Shown in pieces: positions 18,102 through 26,909 of a stretch of 53,472 bases of DNA. The notes beneath the pieces were generated by a model that saw only the letters and a list, made by a program, of their open reading frames with translations, was not told the origin of the DNA and did not search any database. Location: contig DAITAC010000017.1 of NCBI GenBank assembly GCA_036824465.1, positions 1-53,472 on the forward strand, read 5' to 3'. The number at the start of each line of letters is the position of its first letter. Position 1 is the first letter of the stretch. This DNA is from JAKOQB01 sp036824465 (lineage in GTDB: Bacteria > Pseudomonadota > Gammaproteobacteria > Burkholderiales > Burkholderiaceae_F). The position numbers were made by a program, and so were the translations under genes.

Positions 18102-18503
18102 CTAAAGCGCGATTCGACGAATACCGTCCTTCACTACCTTCTCTGCAAAGTTCAATAGAAGTCCAACCCGGAGCCGGGATAGCCGCAGGTACGTCAGAAC
18201 CTGGGCCTCGTGAATGGGAAGAAGCTTGTCAACCGCTTTCAGTTCGAGCAACAACCGGTCCTCGACGACGAAGTCCATTCGGTCACCGATCTCGAGTCGA
18301 ACGCCTTTGTATTCCACTGGGAGTGCGACCTGGGTCCTGAACTGAACTCCTCGAAGTGACAACTCCCTCGCAAGGCACTGCTCATAGGCAGATTCGAGCA
18401 GACCCGGCCCGAGCACGCGGTGAATCTCGATCGCTGCGCCGATCACCGATCCCGTCAGTTCATCCGGCTTGCTCTCTGTGATCTCTGTGTCTCTGTGGTT
18501 CAT
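18102..18503 (-). CDS. GxxExxY protein, PD-(D/E)XK nuclease superfamily
   Basis: A 133-residue protein of the GxxExxY family. The namesake motif is G34-LL-E37-SA-Y40; the PD-(D/E)XK-like core follows as Asp77 (MDFVVED) and E87-L-K89. The biochemical role of the family is unknown; the fold suggests nucleic-acid cleavage or binding. Its first ten residues (MNHRDTEITE) are encoded by the right inverted repeat. ATG 18503 overlaps the ltaE stop (ATGA), so it is probably translated by coupling. It interrupts the expected trpE-trpG neighbourhood and looks like a mobile passenger. Confidence 0.88.
   Translation of the reverse strand: MNHRDTEITESKPDELTGSVIGAAIEIHRVLGPGLLESAYEQCLARELSLRGVQFRTQVALPVEYKGVRLEIGDRMDFVVEDRLLLELKAVDKLLPIHEAQVLTYLRLSRLRVGLLLNFAEKVVKDGIRRIAL
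18472..18500 (-). repeat. Right inverted repeat of the GxxExxY cassette
   Basis: Read on the minus strand this is ACCACAGAGACACAGAG then ATCACAGAGAGC, an inverted copy of the repeat at 18075-18101. Its outer edge coincides with the last base of the ltaE TGA stop, and it encodes the N-terminus of the GxxExxY protein. Confidence 0.85.
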
Positions 18504-19518
18504 TCGCCACCCTTCCTTGACGCGAAGAATTCCACAAAGGCGGTAATCGCGCGGTCAATGCCGGCGCGGTCGACGTCCAGATGCGTGACGAGCCGCATCG
18601 GCGAGTAAGGCAGGACGATGATGCCGCGCTCACGCAGCCACGCGGCCAGGGCGGCGACGCGCTCATCCGGCACGCGGACAAACACCATATTCGTCTGCGG
18701 CCCGTCGACCGCCAATTCCTGGATGGCACGCAGCCCATCGGCGAGCCGCTGCGCATTCGCGTGATCCTCGACGAGGCGCGCGACGTTGTTCTCAAGCGCG
18801 TACAGCCCTGCCGCGGCAAGAACACCCGCCTGCCGCAAGCTGCCGCCGAGCATCTTGCGTGACCGCCTCGCGTGCTCGATGAACTCGCGGGAGCCGAGCA
18901 GCACGGAACCGACCGGCGCGCCCAGGCCTTTGCTCAGGCAAATTGAAACGCTGTCGAAACCGCCTGCCAGCGCGCGCTCTTCACAGCCAAGCGCGGTGAC
19001 CGCGTTGAAATAACGCGCGCCGTCCAGATGCGTCGCGAGACCGCGCGCATGGGCAAGTTCAGTCGCCTGCCGGCAGTACGCCAGCGCCACCGCCTTGCCG
19101 CCGATCGTGTTCTCCAGCGCCAGCAAGCGTGTGCGTGCATAGTGGGGATCGTCGGGCTTGATCGCGGCGTCGATCTTTTCGAGCGGGATCGAACCATCGG
19201 CGGCGTTGTCGAGCGGCTGTGGCTGGATCGAGCCCAGTACCGCAGCACCACCCGCTTCGGAGCGGTAGGTGTGCGCGTTCTGCCCGACGATGACCTCGTC
19301 GCCGCGCTGGCAATGCGTCATCAGCGCGGTGAGATTGCTTTGCGTGCCGCTCGGCATGAAGAGGCCCGCCTCGAAGCCGAGCCGTTCAGCAAGCACCGCC
19401 TGCAGGCGATTCACGGTCGGGTCGTCGCCGAACACGTCATCGCCAACATCGGCCTCGGCCATCGCCTTGCGCATGCCGGGCGATGGGCGGGTGACGGTGT
19501 CGCTGCGCAGGTCGATCG

Positions 19519-19522
<4 letters not shown>
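18500..19522 (-). CDS. ltaE: Low-specificity L-threonine aldolase
   Basis: A 340-residue PLP enzyme that splits L-threonine (and allo-threonine) into glycine and acetaldehyde. Family motifs: N-terminal DLRSDTVTRP, the HLDGARYFNA aspartate that holds the PLP ring, and the PLP lysine in SICLSKGLGAPVGS (about residue 200). Full length. Its ATG overlaps the trpS-like stop by 4 bp and its stop overlaps the GxxExxY start. The presence of a threonine/glycine enzyme inside a trp operon is unusual; it may share control with trpE through the upstream attenuator. Confidence 0.93.
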
Positions 19523-20545
<1,023 letters not shown>

Positions 20546-20556
<11 letters not shown>

Positions 20557-22057
20557 CGAAGCCATCCTCAACGGTCTCTGCCGCGCGCAACACCGCCCGG
20601 GCTTTCGCCTCCGTCTCGCGCCACTCCATCTCGGGGACCGAATCGGCGACGATGCCGGCGGCGGCCTGCGCGTACAGCACGTTGCCCTTGATCACGCCGG
20701 TACGGATCGTGATCGCCAGATCCATGTCGCCCGCGAATGACAGGTAGCCAACGGCGCCGCCGTAAATGCCGCGCTTGACCGGTTCGAGCTCGTCGATGAT
20801 CTCCATCGCGCGCACCTTGGGCGCGCCGCTCAACGTGCCGGCGGGAAACGTTGCGCGCAGCACGTCGAGGTTGGTCAGGCCGGCCTTCAATTTGCCTTCG
20901 ACGTGGCTGACCAGGTGCATCACATGCGAGTACTTCTCGATCACGTACTGCTCCGGCACCTTGACGCTGCCGATCTCGGCGATGCGGCCGATATCGTTGC
21001 GTGCAAGATCGATCAGCATCAGATGCTCGGCGCGCTCCTTGGGATCAGCCAGGAGTTCAGCCGCGAGAGCCGCGTCCTTCTCCGGTGTGCCGCCGCGTGG
21101 ACGCGTGCCGGCGATCGGGCGGATGGCGACATAGCGCTCACCATCGCGCTCTTCGCTGCGCACCAGGATCTCGGGCGAGGCGCCGACGATATGCGCGTCG
21201 CCCAGGTCGTAGTAGTACATGTACGGCGACGGATTCAGCGTGCGCAGCGCGCGATACAGCGATAGCGGCGCATCCGCAAACTGCTTGCTGATCCGCTGCC
21301 CGATCTGCACCTGCATCACATCGCCCGCGGCAATGTATTCCTTGCTGCGCGCAACCGCGGCTAGATACCTGTCCTTGCCAAACTCGCGCATTTCGGGCCG
21401 GCGCAGGCTGGCGCGCGTGTGCGGCGGCTCGATGTGCCGATGCAGACGCGTCTTCAGTTCACGCAGCCGTTCACGCGCGCGCTGATAGCCCTCGGGATGC
21501 GTGGCGTCCGCGTACACGATCAGGTACGCGCGCCCGCTCAAGTTGTCGATGACGGCAAGTTCCTCCGTCAGCAGCAGATGGATGTCGGGCAGTCCGAGGT
21601 CGTCGGGCTTGGGTGTGGCCAACTTTTTCTCGATCAGCCGCACCGTGTCATAGCCGAAGTAGCCGGCCAATCCGCCGCAGAAGCGCGGGAGCCCCGGCCG
21701 CACCGCAACCTTGAATTGCGCGAGAAACCGCTCAATGAACGTGAGCGGATCGCCATGATCTTCCTGCACCACGCGGCCGTCGGTGACGATCTCGGTGCGA
21801 TGTTTGCCAGCGACCCCGCTGACGCCAATGAAGCTCTTGAGCGCAGTTCGGGCCGGCAGCCCGATGAACGAGTAGCGCCCGAAGCGCTCACCCCCCACCA
21901 CCGACTCAAGCAGGTAGGAGTTGGCGCTCTGTGACTGGCTCTTGACCAGCTTCAGATACAGCGACAGCGGTGTGTCGAGGTCGGCAAAACTCTCCGCGAT
22001 CAGCGGGATGCGGTTGTAGCCCTGGGCGGCAAGGGCCTTGAATTCAAGTTCGGTCAT
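20546..22057 (-). CDS. trpE: Anthranilate synthase component I
   Basis: A 503-residue chorismate-utilising enzyme, the first step of tryptophan synthesis. The feedback tryptophan site is recognisable as SYLLESVVGGERFGRYSFIG near residues 47-66. Catalytic-domain motifs include PIAGTRPRGG, DLARNDIGR, SHVMHLVSHVEG, FPAGTLSGAPK and GAVGYLSF. ATG 22057 is preceded by an AGGTGA ribosome site. Upstream lie a five-Trp leader peptide and a terminator hairpin, so expression is very probably controlled by attenuation as well as feedback. Confidence 0.96.
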
Positions 22058-22108
22058 GCGTCACCTGCAAACATCGCGCAGCTGAAAAGTGCGCTGGGAA
22101 TTATCGAC

Positions 22109-22135
22109 AACGAAAGAGGCCGTGCGGGGCACGGC
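22109..22135 (-). terminator. trp attenuator terminator hairpin
   Basis: On the minus strand GCCGTGC-CCC-GCACGGC forms a perfect 7-bp stem with a 3-base loop (22135-22119), followed by CTCTTTCGTT. It begins 10 bp after the trpL stop and ends about 50 bp before trpE. The U-rich tail is weak, but position and shape fit an intrinsic attenuator. The six bases CGTGCC in its first arm can instead pair with GGCACG (22179-22174) within trpL, a candidate antiterminator. Confidence 0.75.
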
Positions 22136-22144
22136 AACGCGGCG

Positions 22145-22246
22145 CTAGCTACGCCAGAACCAGACCCCCTGGGCGTGCCAGTTCATTGGGCAGAACCGGC
22201 ACCAGGCCCAGCGATTGAGGTCGATCCGTTTGTCGAGGTGACGCAT
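22145..22246 (-). CDS. trpL: trp operon leader peptide
   Basis: A 33-codon open frame reading MRHLDKRIDL, then a tail with Trp at positions 13, 15, 23, 29 and 31, ending ...GVWFWRS and TAG. Five tryptophans in 33 residues, placed just before a terminator hairpin and trpE, is the hallmark of a ribosome-stalling leader. When charged tRNA-Trp is scarce, stalling at Trp13/Trp15 would free GGCACG (codons 23-25) to pair with the terminator's first arm and let transcription reach trpE. The ATG lies 13 bp after the gph stop, with only a weak purine box (GACGGG) before it. No leader has been carried over from a database; this is read directly. Confidence 0.85.
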   Translation of the reverse strand: MRHLDKRIDLNRWAWCRFCPMNWHAQGVWFWRS

Positions 22247-22259
22247 CCCGTCGTCGAGA

Positions 22260-22943
22260 TTATCGAAGTGAAAGTTGGATTGTCTGTGCTGCGTCGAGCA
22301 GCGTGGGCACTATAGCAAAGACACCCGGCGAGCCGGCAAGCGTGCTCACATGTTCGCCCTCGTTGTAGCCGGTTTCGACGAGGACGACGTTGCAGCCGGC
22401 GGCGCGCGCCGCGAGCGCGTCGTTGATCGAATCCCCGATCATCACCGCCTCGGCCGGCGCGACGCCAAGCCGCTCGCAGGCGGCGAGCAGCAGGGCTGGA
22501 TGCGGCTTCTTCTCCTTCACGTCGTCACCCGCGACCACCGCATCGAACCAGCCGGCCAGCTGCACGCGGTCGAGCAGCGGCACCGTGAACTCGCGCGGCT
22601 TGTTGGTCACGCAGCCGAGCCTGAGGTTGCTCGCTTGCAGCAGCCGCAGCGCCTCGGGAACGTGATGGAACACGATCGCCATCTCGCCGTTGGTCGCGTG
22701 ATAGTGGCGATAGAACGCGGCGCGGCCGCGCGCGAAGTCGTCCGCGCCGGCATATCCATCTAGATCATCGGTCAGCGCGCGATGCACGAGCACGTCGGCC
22801 CCCTTGCCGACGAAGGCGGCAATGCGTTCAAGCGTCAGCGGCGCCAGGCCAAAATCCGCCCGCGTGCGGTTGGCCGCTTCGGCCAGGTCCGGCGCAGTGT
22901 CCATCAACGTGCCGTCCAGGTCGATCAGCACCGCCCGAATCAT
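22260..22943 (-). CDS. gph: Phosphoglycolate phosphatase
   Basis: A 227-residue HAD-superfamily phosphatase that dephosphorylates 2-phosphoglycolate. HAD motifs: DLDGTLMDTAPD at the N-terminus (nucleophile Asp8, acid Asp10), the threonine of CVTNKP, the lysine of KKPHP and the Mg-binding IGDSINDALAARAAG. It lies between rpe and trpE as in many betaproteobacteria. It overlaps the RidA-family gene by 4 bp, and the trpL leader begins 13 bp after its stop, so trp transcripts may begin upstream of gph. Confidence 0.93.
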   Translation of the reverse strand: MIRAVLIDLDGTLMDTAPDLAEAANRTRADFGLAPLTLERIAAFVGKGADVLVHRALTDDLDGYAGADDFARGRAAFYRHYHATNGEMAIVFHHVPEALRLLQASNLRLGCVTNKPREFTVPLLDRVQLAGWFDAVVAGDDVKEKKPHPALLLAACERLGVAPAEAVMIGDSINDALAARAAGCNVVLVETGYNEGEHVSTLAGSPGVFAIVPTLLDAAQTIQLSLR

Positions 22944-23350
22944 GTCGGGCGCTCATTTGGGCGATGGGCCAGCAGATCGACTTCGACCCGCGCGCCCCGG
23001 GCAAGCGCTGTCACACCGATGCACGTGCGCGCCGGCAGCCGCCCCGCCGCGAAGTAGCCTGCATACACGGCGTTGAAGCGCGCGTAATCCGCTTCGAAGT
23101 GCGTCAGGTATGCGCGCGCCGATACCACGTGCTGCAACCCAAGGCCAATGCCGGCCAGCACGATCGCGAGGTTATCCATCACGCGCCGGGTCTGCGCCTC
23201 GATACCGGCGGGCAGTGGCGCATCGGGTGCGCCTGGCAACGTGGGCATCTGGCCGGTCACGAAGACCCAGCCGTCGACTTCAGTGGCATGAGAAAACGGC
23301 GCGACCGGCGTCGGTGCGCCACCGACCATGTGAAACTGAATTGGATTCAC
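22940..23350 (-). CDS. RidA family protein
   Basis: A 136-residue member of the Rid (YjgF/YER057c/UK114) family. Motifs: PFSHATEVDGWVFVTGQMP, the RVMDNLAIVL helix, VVSARAYLTHF and the arginine of PARTCIGVTAL that binds the substrate carboxylate in RidA. RidA proteins hydrolyse reactive enamine/imine intermediates from PLP enzymes. The terminal sequence (ARGARVEVDLLAHRP) departs from the strict RidA pattern VEIEA, so it may belong to a Rid subgroup of unknown role. Coupled to gph. Confidence 0.86.
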   Translation of the reverse strand: MNPIQFHMVGGAPTPVAPFSHATEVDGWVFVTGQMPTLPGAPDAPLPAGIEAQTRRVMDNLAIVLAGIGLGLQHVVSARAYLTHFEADYARFNAVYAGYFAAGRLPARTCIGVTALARGARVEVDLLAHRPNERPT

Positions 23351-23362
23351 GCGGCCCTTCGA

Positions 23363-24091
23363 CTACGCGCCGCGGAACACGTTTTCCTCTTCGGCGGCCT
23401 GTTGCGTGACCACGCGCTGCGCGGCGGCGATCTCGCGCCGCATCGCGGCGATCGTCGCCTTGTAGTCCTTGGCGCCGAAGATCGCGCTGCCGGCGACGAA
23501 GGTATCGGCGCCCGCTGCGGCAATGGCTCGAATGTTGTCGACCTTCACGCCGCCGTCGACTTCGAGCAAGATGGCTTTTCCGGTCGCGCGTTTCCAGGCC
23601 TCGAGCCGCGCGCGCGCCTGGCCGAGCTTGGCGAGCGTTTCGGCAATGAAAGCCTGACCGCCGAACCCCGGGTTCACCGACATCAGCAGCACGAGGTCGA
23701 GCTTTTCCATCACATGGTCCATGTAGCCCAGCGGCGTCGCCGGGTTGAATACGAGCCCCGCCTTGCAGCCCTGATCGCGGATCAGTGCCAGCGTGCGGTC
23801 AACATGGCGCGACGCCTCCGGGTGAAACGTGATCACGTTGGCGCCCGCCTTGGCGAACATTGGCACCAGGGCATCGACCGGCTCGACCATCAGGTGCACG
23901 TCGATCGGCACCTGCACGTGCGGCCGGATCGCCTCGCACACGAGCGGGCCGATGGTGAGATTGGGAACGTAATGGTTGTCCATCACGTCAAAGTGGATCC
24001 AGTCGGCGCCGGCGGCAACGACGTTGCGTATCTCCTCGCCCAGACGCGCGAAGTCGGCGGACAGAATGCTGGGAGCAATGCGAGAATCCAT
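23363..24091 (-). CDS. rpe: Ribulose-phosphate 3-epimerase
   Basis: A 242-residue TIM-barrel enzyme that interconverts ribulose-5-phosphate and xylulose-5-phosphate. Motifs: APSILSADFARLGEE, the metal-binding HFDVMDNHYVPNLTIGP, HLMVEP, VNPGFGGQAF and EVDGGV. ATG 24091 begins MDSRIAPSIL as in relatives; the extra 15 codons upstream look untranslated. First gene of the rpe-rid-gph-trp run. Confidence 0.95.
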   Translation of the reverse strand: MDSRIAPSILSADFARLGEEIRNVVAAGADWIHFDVMDNHYVPNLTIGPLVCEAIRPHVQVPIDVHLMVEPVDALVPMFAKAGANVITFHPEASRHVDRTLALIRDQGCKAGLVFNPATPLGYMDHVMEKLDLVLLMSVNPGFGGQAFIAETLAKLGQARARLEAWKRATGKAILLEVDGGVKVDNIRAIAAAGADTFVAGSAIFGAKDYKATIAAMRREIAAAQRVVTQQAAEEENVFRGA

Positions 24092-24138
24092 GAAGGCAGT
24101 CCGGGTCGTTGAGGTTCGGGCAGATTCTACGAACAAAC

Positions 24139-24222
24139 AGTCGCGAGTAACGAGTCGCTAGTCGCGAGTGGACCGGAGACGGCAAGGACCAAGCCTTTAC
24201 TCGTGACTCGTGACTCGCGACT
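24139..24222. repeat. Imperfect inverted GAGTCGCGAGT repeat
   Basis: The 17-base AGTCGCGAGTAACGAGT (24139-24155) recurs inverted with one mismatch as ACTCGTGACTCGCGACT (24206-24222), with further ACTCGTG and GAGTCG units between. It occupies the divergent rpe-apaG spacer. A related 7-base tandem repeat lies on the other side of apaG (24722-24753). Confidence 0.7.
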
Positions 24223-24230
24223 GAATCAAA

Positions 24231-24605
24231 ATGGCGAAATACGAATTCCAGGTCAGCGTGCGCCCGCAGTATCTGCCCGAGCATTCGGATCCGGAGGAGG
24301 ACAAGTACGTCTTCGCCTACACGGTGACGGTGCGCAATATCGGCGAGGTCACAGCGAAGCTCCTCTCACGTCACTGGATCATCACCGATGCCGATGGGCA
24401 CATCGAAGAAGTTCGTGGCGAGGGCGTGGTCGGCGAGCAACCCGTGCTGCGGCCGGGAGAAGCGTTCGAGTACACCAGCGGCTGCCCGCTGGAGACACCG
24501 GTCGGCACGATGCGCGGCACGTACTTCTGCGTCGCCGAAGACGGCACCCGCTTTGATGCGGAAATTCCGGAGTTCGTGCTGTCGATGCCGCGCACCCTGC
24601 ATTGA
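24231..24605 (+). CDS. apaG: Co2+/Mg2+ efflux protein ApaG
   Basis: A 124-residue beta-sandwich protein. Motifs: YVFAYTVTVRNIG, LLSRHWIITDADG, GEGVVGEQPVLRPGE, YTSGCPLETPVGTMRGTY and the C-terminal IPEFVLSMP. ApaG affects cobalt resistance and Mg2+ efflux in enterobacteria; its direct activity is unclear. Full length. It is divergent from rpe and converges with the 37-aa membrane peptide gene, the two stops being adjacent. Confidence 0.95.
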   Translation: MAKYEFQVSVRPQYLPEHSDPEEDKYVFAYTVTVRNIGEVTAKLLSRHWIITDADGHIEEVRGEGVVGEQPVLRPGEAFEYTSGCPLETPVGTMRGTYFCVAEDGTRFDAEIPEFVLSMPRTLH

Positions 24606-24719
24606 CTACGGCCCCGGACCGTCCGATGGCGGTTTCCTGCGGCCGTGAAACATCGTCCACCAGACGATGAAAACCAGTAGTCCCAGCGCCAGCAGCGCTT
24701 CGAGAATGATCAGCCACAT
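24606..24719 (-). CDS. Small single-span membrane protein (37 aa)
   Basis: A 37-codon open frame with one clear membrane span, beginning MWLIILEALLALG and continuing into FIVWWTMF, then a basic GRRKPP and a proline-rich end. The pattern resembles small hypothetical membrane proteins found next to apaG in betaproteobacteria. No strong ribosome site is seen. Its start codon lies in CATG, which on the other strand is the proposed mltA start. Function unknown. Confidence 0.6.
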   Translation of the reverse strand: MWLIILEALLALGLLVFIVWWTMFHGRRKPPSDGPGP

Positions 24720-26022
24720 GGCAGTCGGGAGTCGGGAGTCGGGAGTCGGGAGTCAATACTGCCCTGTCGGCCGTCGGCGGTCGACAGTCGGCGGACATTC
24801 TAGGCATGCGGCGATCGTGGCGCTGACGTTGCTGCTGGCGGCGTGCGTAACGCCGCCGAAGCCGGCTCCTCCTCCGCCACCGTCAATCAAGACAGTGACA
24901 CAGGCGCGCTATGTGCCGGTTGCGTTCGATGTGCTGCCGCCGCTCGCCGACGCTGATCTGATTGCCGCGTGGCCCGCGTTGCTGGCGTCCTGTCGTGTGT
25001 TCGATCGAGGAACGCGCCGCGCGGCCTGGGCGCCGCTATGCGGCGCCGCGGCGCAGGTCAGCGCCAACGATGCACGCAACATGCGCGCGGCACTCGCTCA
25101 GCACCTGCAAGTCTGGCGCGTGCTCGCCATTACGCGCGAAGACCTCGGCGCCGATGCAAAGGTCGAACCACGCGTCATCGCGGAGAGCGACCGCGGCCGC
25201 ACCACCGGCTATTACGAGCCGCAACTCGCCGGCAGTCGCAGCCGGGGCGGACCGTTCATCCATGCGCTCTATCGGGTCCCCGACGATCTGCTGACCGTTG
25301 AACTGGGCTCGATGTATCCAGAACTCGCCGGCAAACGCGTGCGCGGGCGGCTCGATGGCAAGCGCGTCGTTCCCTATTGGTCACGCGCCGAAATCGACGG
25401 TCGCGCGCGGCTTCAGGGTGCTGAATTGCTATGGGTCGATGATGTGATTGACGCATTCTTCCTGCAGGTGCAGGGCTCCGGGCGAGTGCGCCTGCCCGAT
25501 GGAAGTGCGGTTCGCGTCGGCTACGCCGACGCCAACGGCCATCCCTATCAGTCGATCGGGCGCATCCTCGTCGAACGCGGCGAATTGAAACTCGAGGACG
25601 CCTCGCTGCAGGGCATCCGCGCCTGGGCGCTCGCCAATCCCCAGCGTGTCACGGAGCTGCTGAATCAGAATCCGAGCTTCGTCTTTTTCCGCGAACTGCC
25701 GCTTGGCGATCCGAACGCGGGGCCGGTCGGCGCGATGAACATCGCGCTGACGCCTGGCTACTCGCTCGCGGTCGATCCGAACTTCATTCCGATCGGCAGC
25801 CCGGTCGTGGTGAACACCGTGCATCCAACGAGCGGGGCGCCGCTCGCGCGGCTGATGCTGGCGCAGGACGTCGGCGGCGCGATCCGTGGACCGCTGCGCT
25901 TCGACTTCTTCTGGGGATTCGGACGCGACGCCGGCGAACATGCCGGACGTCAGCGTCACGACGTGCAGGCGTGGATTCTGACGCCTATTGGCATGCGGCC
26001 CGAAGAACTGGTTGCGCGCTGA
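24718..26022 (+). CDS. mltA: Membrane-bound lytic murein transglycosylase A
   Basis: A lipoprotein enzyme that cleaves peptidoglycan to 1,6-anhydro-muropeptides. The lipobox is LLAAC, giving a mature start at Cys. MltA/3D-domain motifs: TTGYYEPQLAGS, HALYRVPDDL, the double-psi LQVQGSGRVRLPDG, GYADANGHPYQSIGR, FFRELPLGDPNAGPVGAMN, LTPGYSLAVDPNFIPIGSPV and AQDVGGAIRG with the catalytic Asp (VGGAI, then FFWGFG). The start is uncertain: ATG 24718 gives 434 aa but its first ~25 codons lie in a GTCGGGA tandem repeat; later non-ATG starts nearer the signal peptide are possible. Confidence 0.88.
   Translation: MAVGSRESGVGSQYCPVGRRRSTVGGHSRHAAIVALTLLLAACVTPPKPAPPPPPSIKTVTQARYVPVAFDVLPPLADADLIAAWPALLASCRVFDRGTRRAAWAPLCGAAAQVSANDARNMRAALAQHLQVWRVLAITREDLGADAKVEPRVIAESDRGRTTGYYEPQLAGSRSRGGPFIHALYRVPDDLLTVELGSMYPELAGKRVRGRLDGKRVVPYWSRAEIDGRARLQGAELLWVDDVIDAFFLQVQGSGRVRLPDGSAVRVGYADANGHPYQSIGRILVERGELKLEDASLQGIRAWALANPQRVTELLNQNPSFVFFRELPLGDPNAGPVGAMNIALTPGYSLAVDPNFIPIGSPVVVNTVHPTSGAPLARLMLAQDVGGAIRGPLRFDFFWGFGRDAGEHAGRQRHDVQAWILTPIGMRPEELVAR
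24722..24753. repeat. Short tandem repeat, AGTCGGG units
   Basis: About four and a half head-to-tail copies of AGTCGGG. It sits at the proposed 5' end of mltA. Slippage here (7 bp per unit) would shift the frame of any start located upstream, which argues for a true mltA start further downstream or for phase-variable translation. Confidence 0.85.
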
Positions 26023-26039
26023 GCGTCGGCGTCACTTCT

Positions 26040-26819
26040 CTACTTCTTCTCGGTGGCGGCGCGCGCCAACCCGGCTTCGATGCGCTCGAGCGGCACTGCG
26101 CCCGGCAGACGGCGGCCGTCGGTAAAGAAGATAGTCGGCGTCCCGGTCACTTCGAGCTTCTGGCCGAGCGCGAGGTTCTGCTGCAATGGATGCTTGCAGT
26201 CCGCCGCCGCTGCAGCGGGCACCTTGCCGTCGAGCATCAGGTCGTTCCATGTCGCTGCTCGATCTTTTGCGCACCAGACACTGCGGGCACGCTCGAACGA
26301 ATCGGCGGGCGAACTTGGATCCCGTGACAGGATCGGATAGAGGAACGTGTAGATCGTCACGTTCTTCATGCCCGCCAGGTCTCTTTCGAACTTCTTGCAG
26401 TACGGGCAGTTAGGATCGGCAAACACGGCCAACTGGCGCGAGCCGTCGCCGCGCACGACCTTCACGGCCTGGTCAAACGGCAGCGTCTTGTAGTCGACCG
26501 TCATCAGTTCGTCGCGTCGCGCCTGGGTCAGGTCCTCCTTCGTTTTCGAGTCGACGACGCGACCAACGAACAGATATGAGACCTCCTTGTCGACGTAGGC
26601 AATCTCGGTGCCGATCACAACTTCGTACAGCCCGAACGGCATCAGCTTGACCGACGTCGGTTTGGCGCCGAAGCGCTGCTCGACGCGAGTGCGGATGGTG
26701 TCCTCCGCGGACGCGGCCTTCGCGGCCGCGGCCTTCTCCGCCGGCTTGGCTGGCGTCGTCTGCGCTGCGGCTCCTGCCGCCGCGACTGCGATGATCAGTG
26801 CAAGAAGAACTCGGTACAT
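26040..26819 (-). CDS. dsbC: Thiol:disulfide interchange protein DsbC
   Basis: A 259-residue periplasmic disulfide isomerase. Signal peptide MYRVLLALIIAVAAAGAAAQ, then a lysine/alanine-rich linker, a cystatin-like dimerisation domain (about 35-95) and a thioredoxin fold with the active site C-PY-C in DPNCPYCKKFERDL. The cis-proline lies in VTGTPTIFF. A second cysteine pair (VWCAKD and ADCKHPL) is as in E. coli DsbC. An AAAGGAG site precedes ATG 26819. It converges with mltA. Confidence 0.93.
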   Translation of the reverse strand: MYRVLLALIIAVAAAGAAAQTTPAKPAEKAAAAKAASAEDTIRTRVEQRFGAKPTSVKLMPFGLYEVVIGTEIAYVDKEVSYLFVGRVVDSKTKEDLTQARRDELMTVDYKTLPFDQAVKVVRGDGSRQLAVFADPNCPYCKKFERDLAGMKNVTIYTFLYPILSRDPSSPADSFERARSVWCAKDRAATWNDLMLDGKVPAAAAADCKHPLQQNLALGQKLEVTGTPTIFFTDGRRLPGAVPLERIEAGLARAATEKK

Positions 26820-26909
26820 GGAACTCCTTTCAAATCGACCCCGATTCTATCGGGCCAGGCGCCCCGACCAGGCGTGCCCCGCCGCCAATCGTCGTCTACT
26901 TCAAAGGGC

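Noticed and set aside
18075..18500. The GxxExxY repeats as IS terminal repeats of an insertion sequence
   Set aside because: No transposase is encoded between them and no clear target-site duplication is visible; described as a cassette with inverted repeats instead.
22145..22186. Shorter trpL starting at the internal ATG (codon 21)
   Set aside because: It would drop two of the five Trp codons and has no ribosome site; the 33-codon version is preferred, though its own site is weak.
24722..24753. CRISPR-like repeats
   Set aside because: The units are 7 bp, head to tail, with no spacers; it is a microsatellite.
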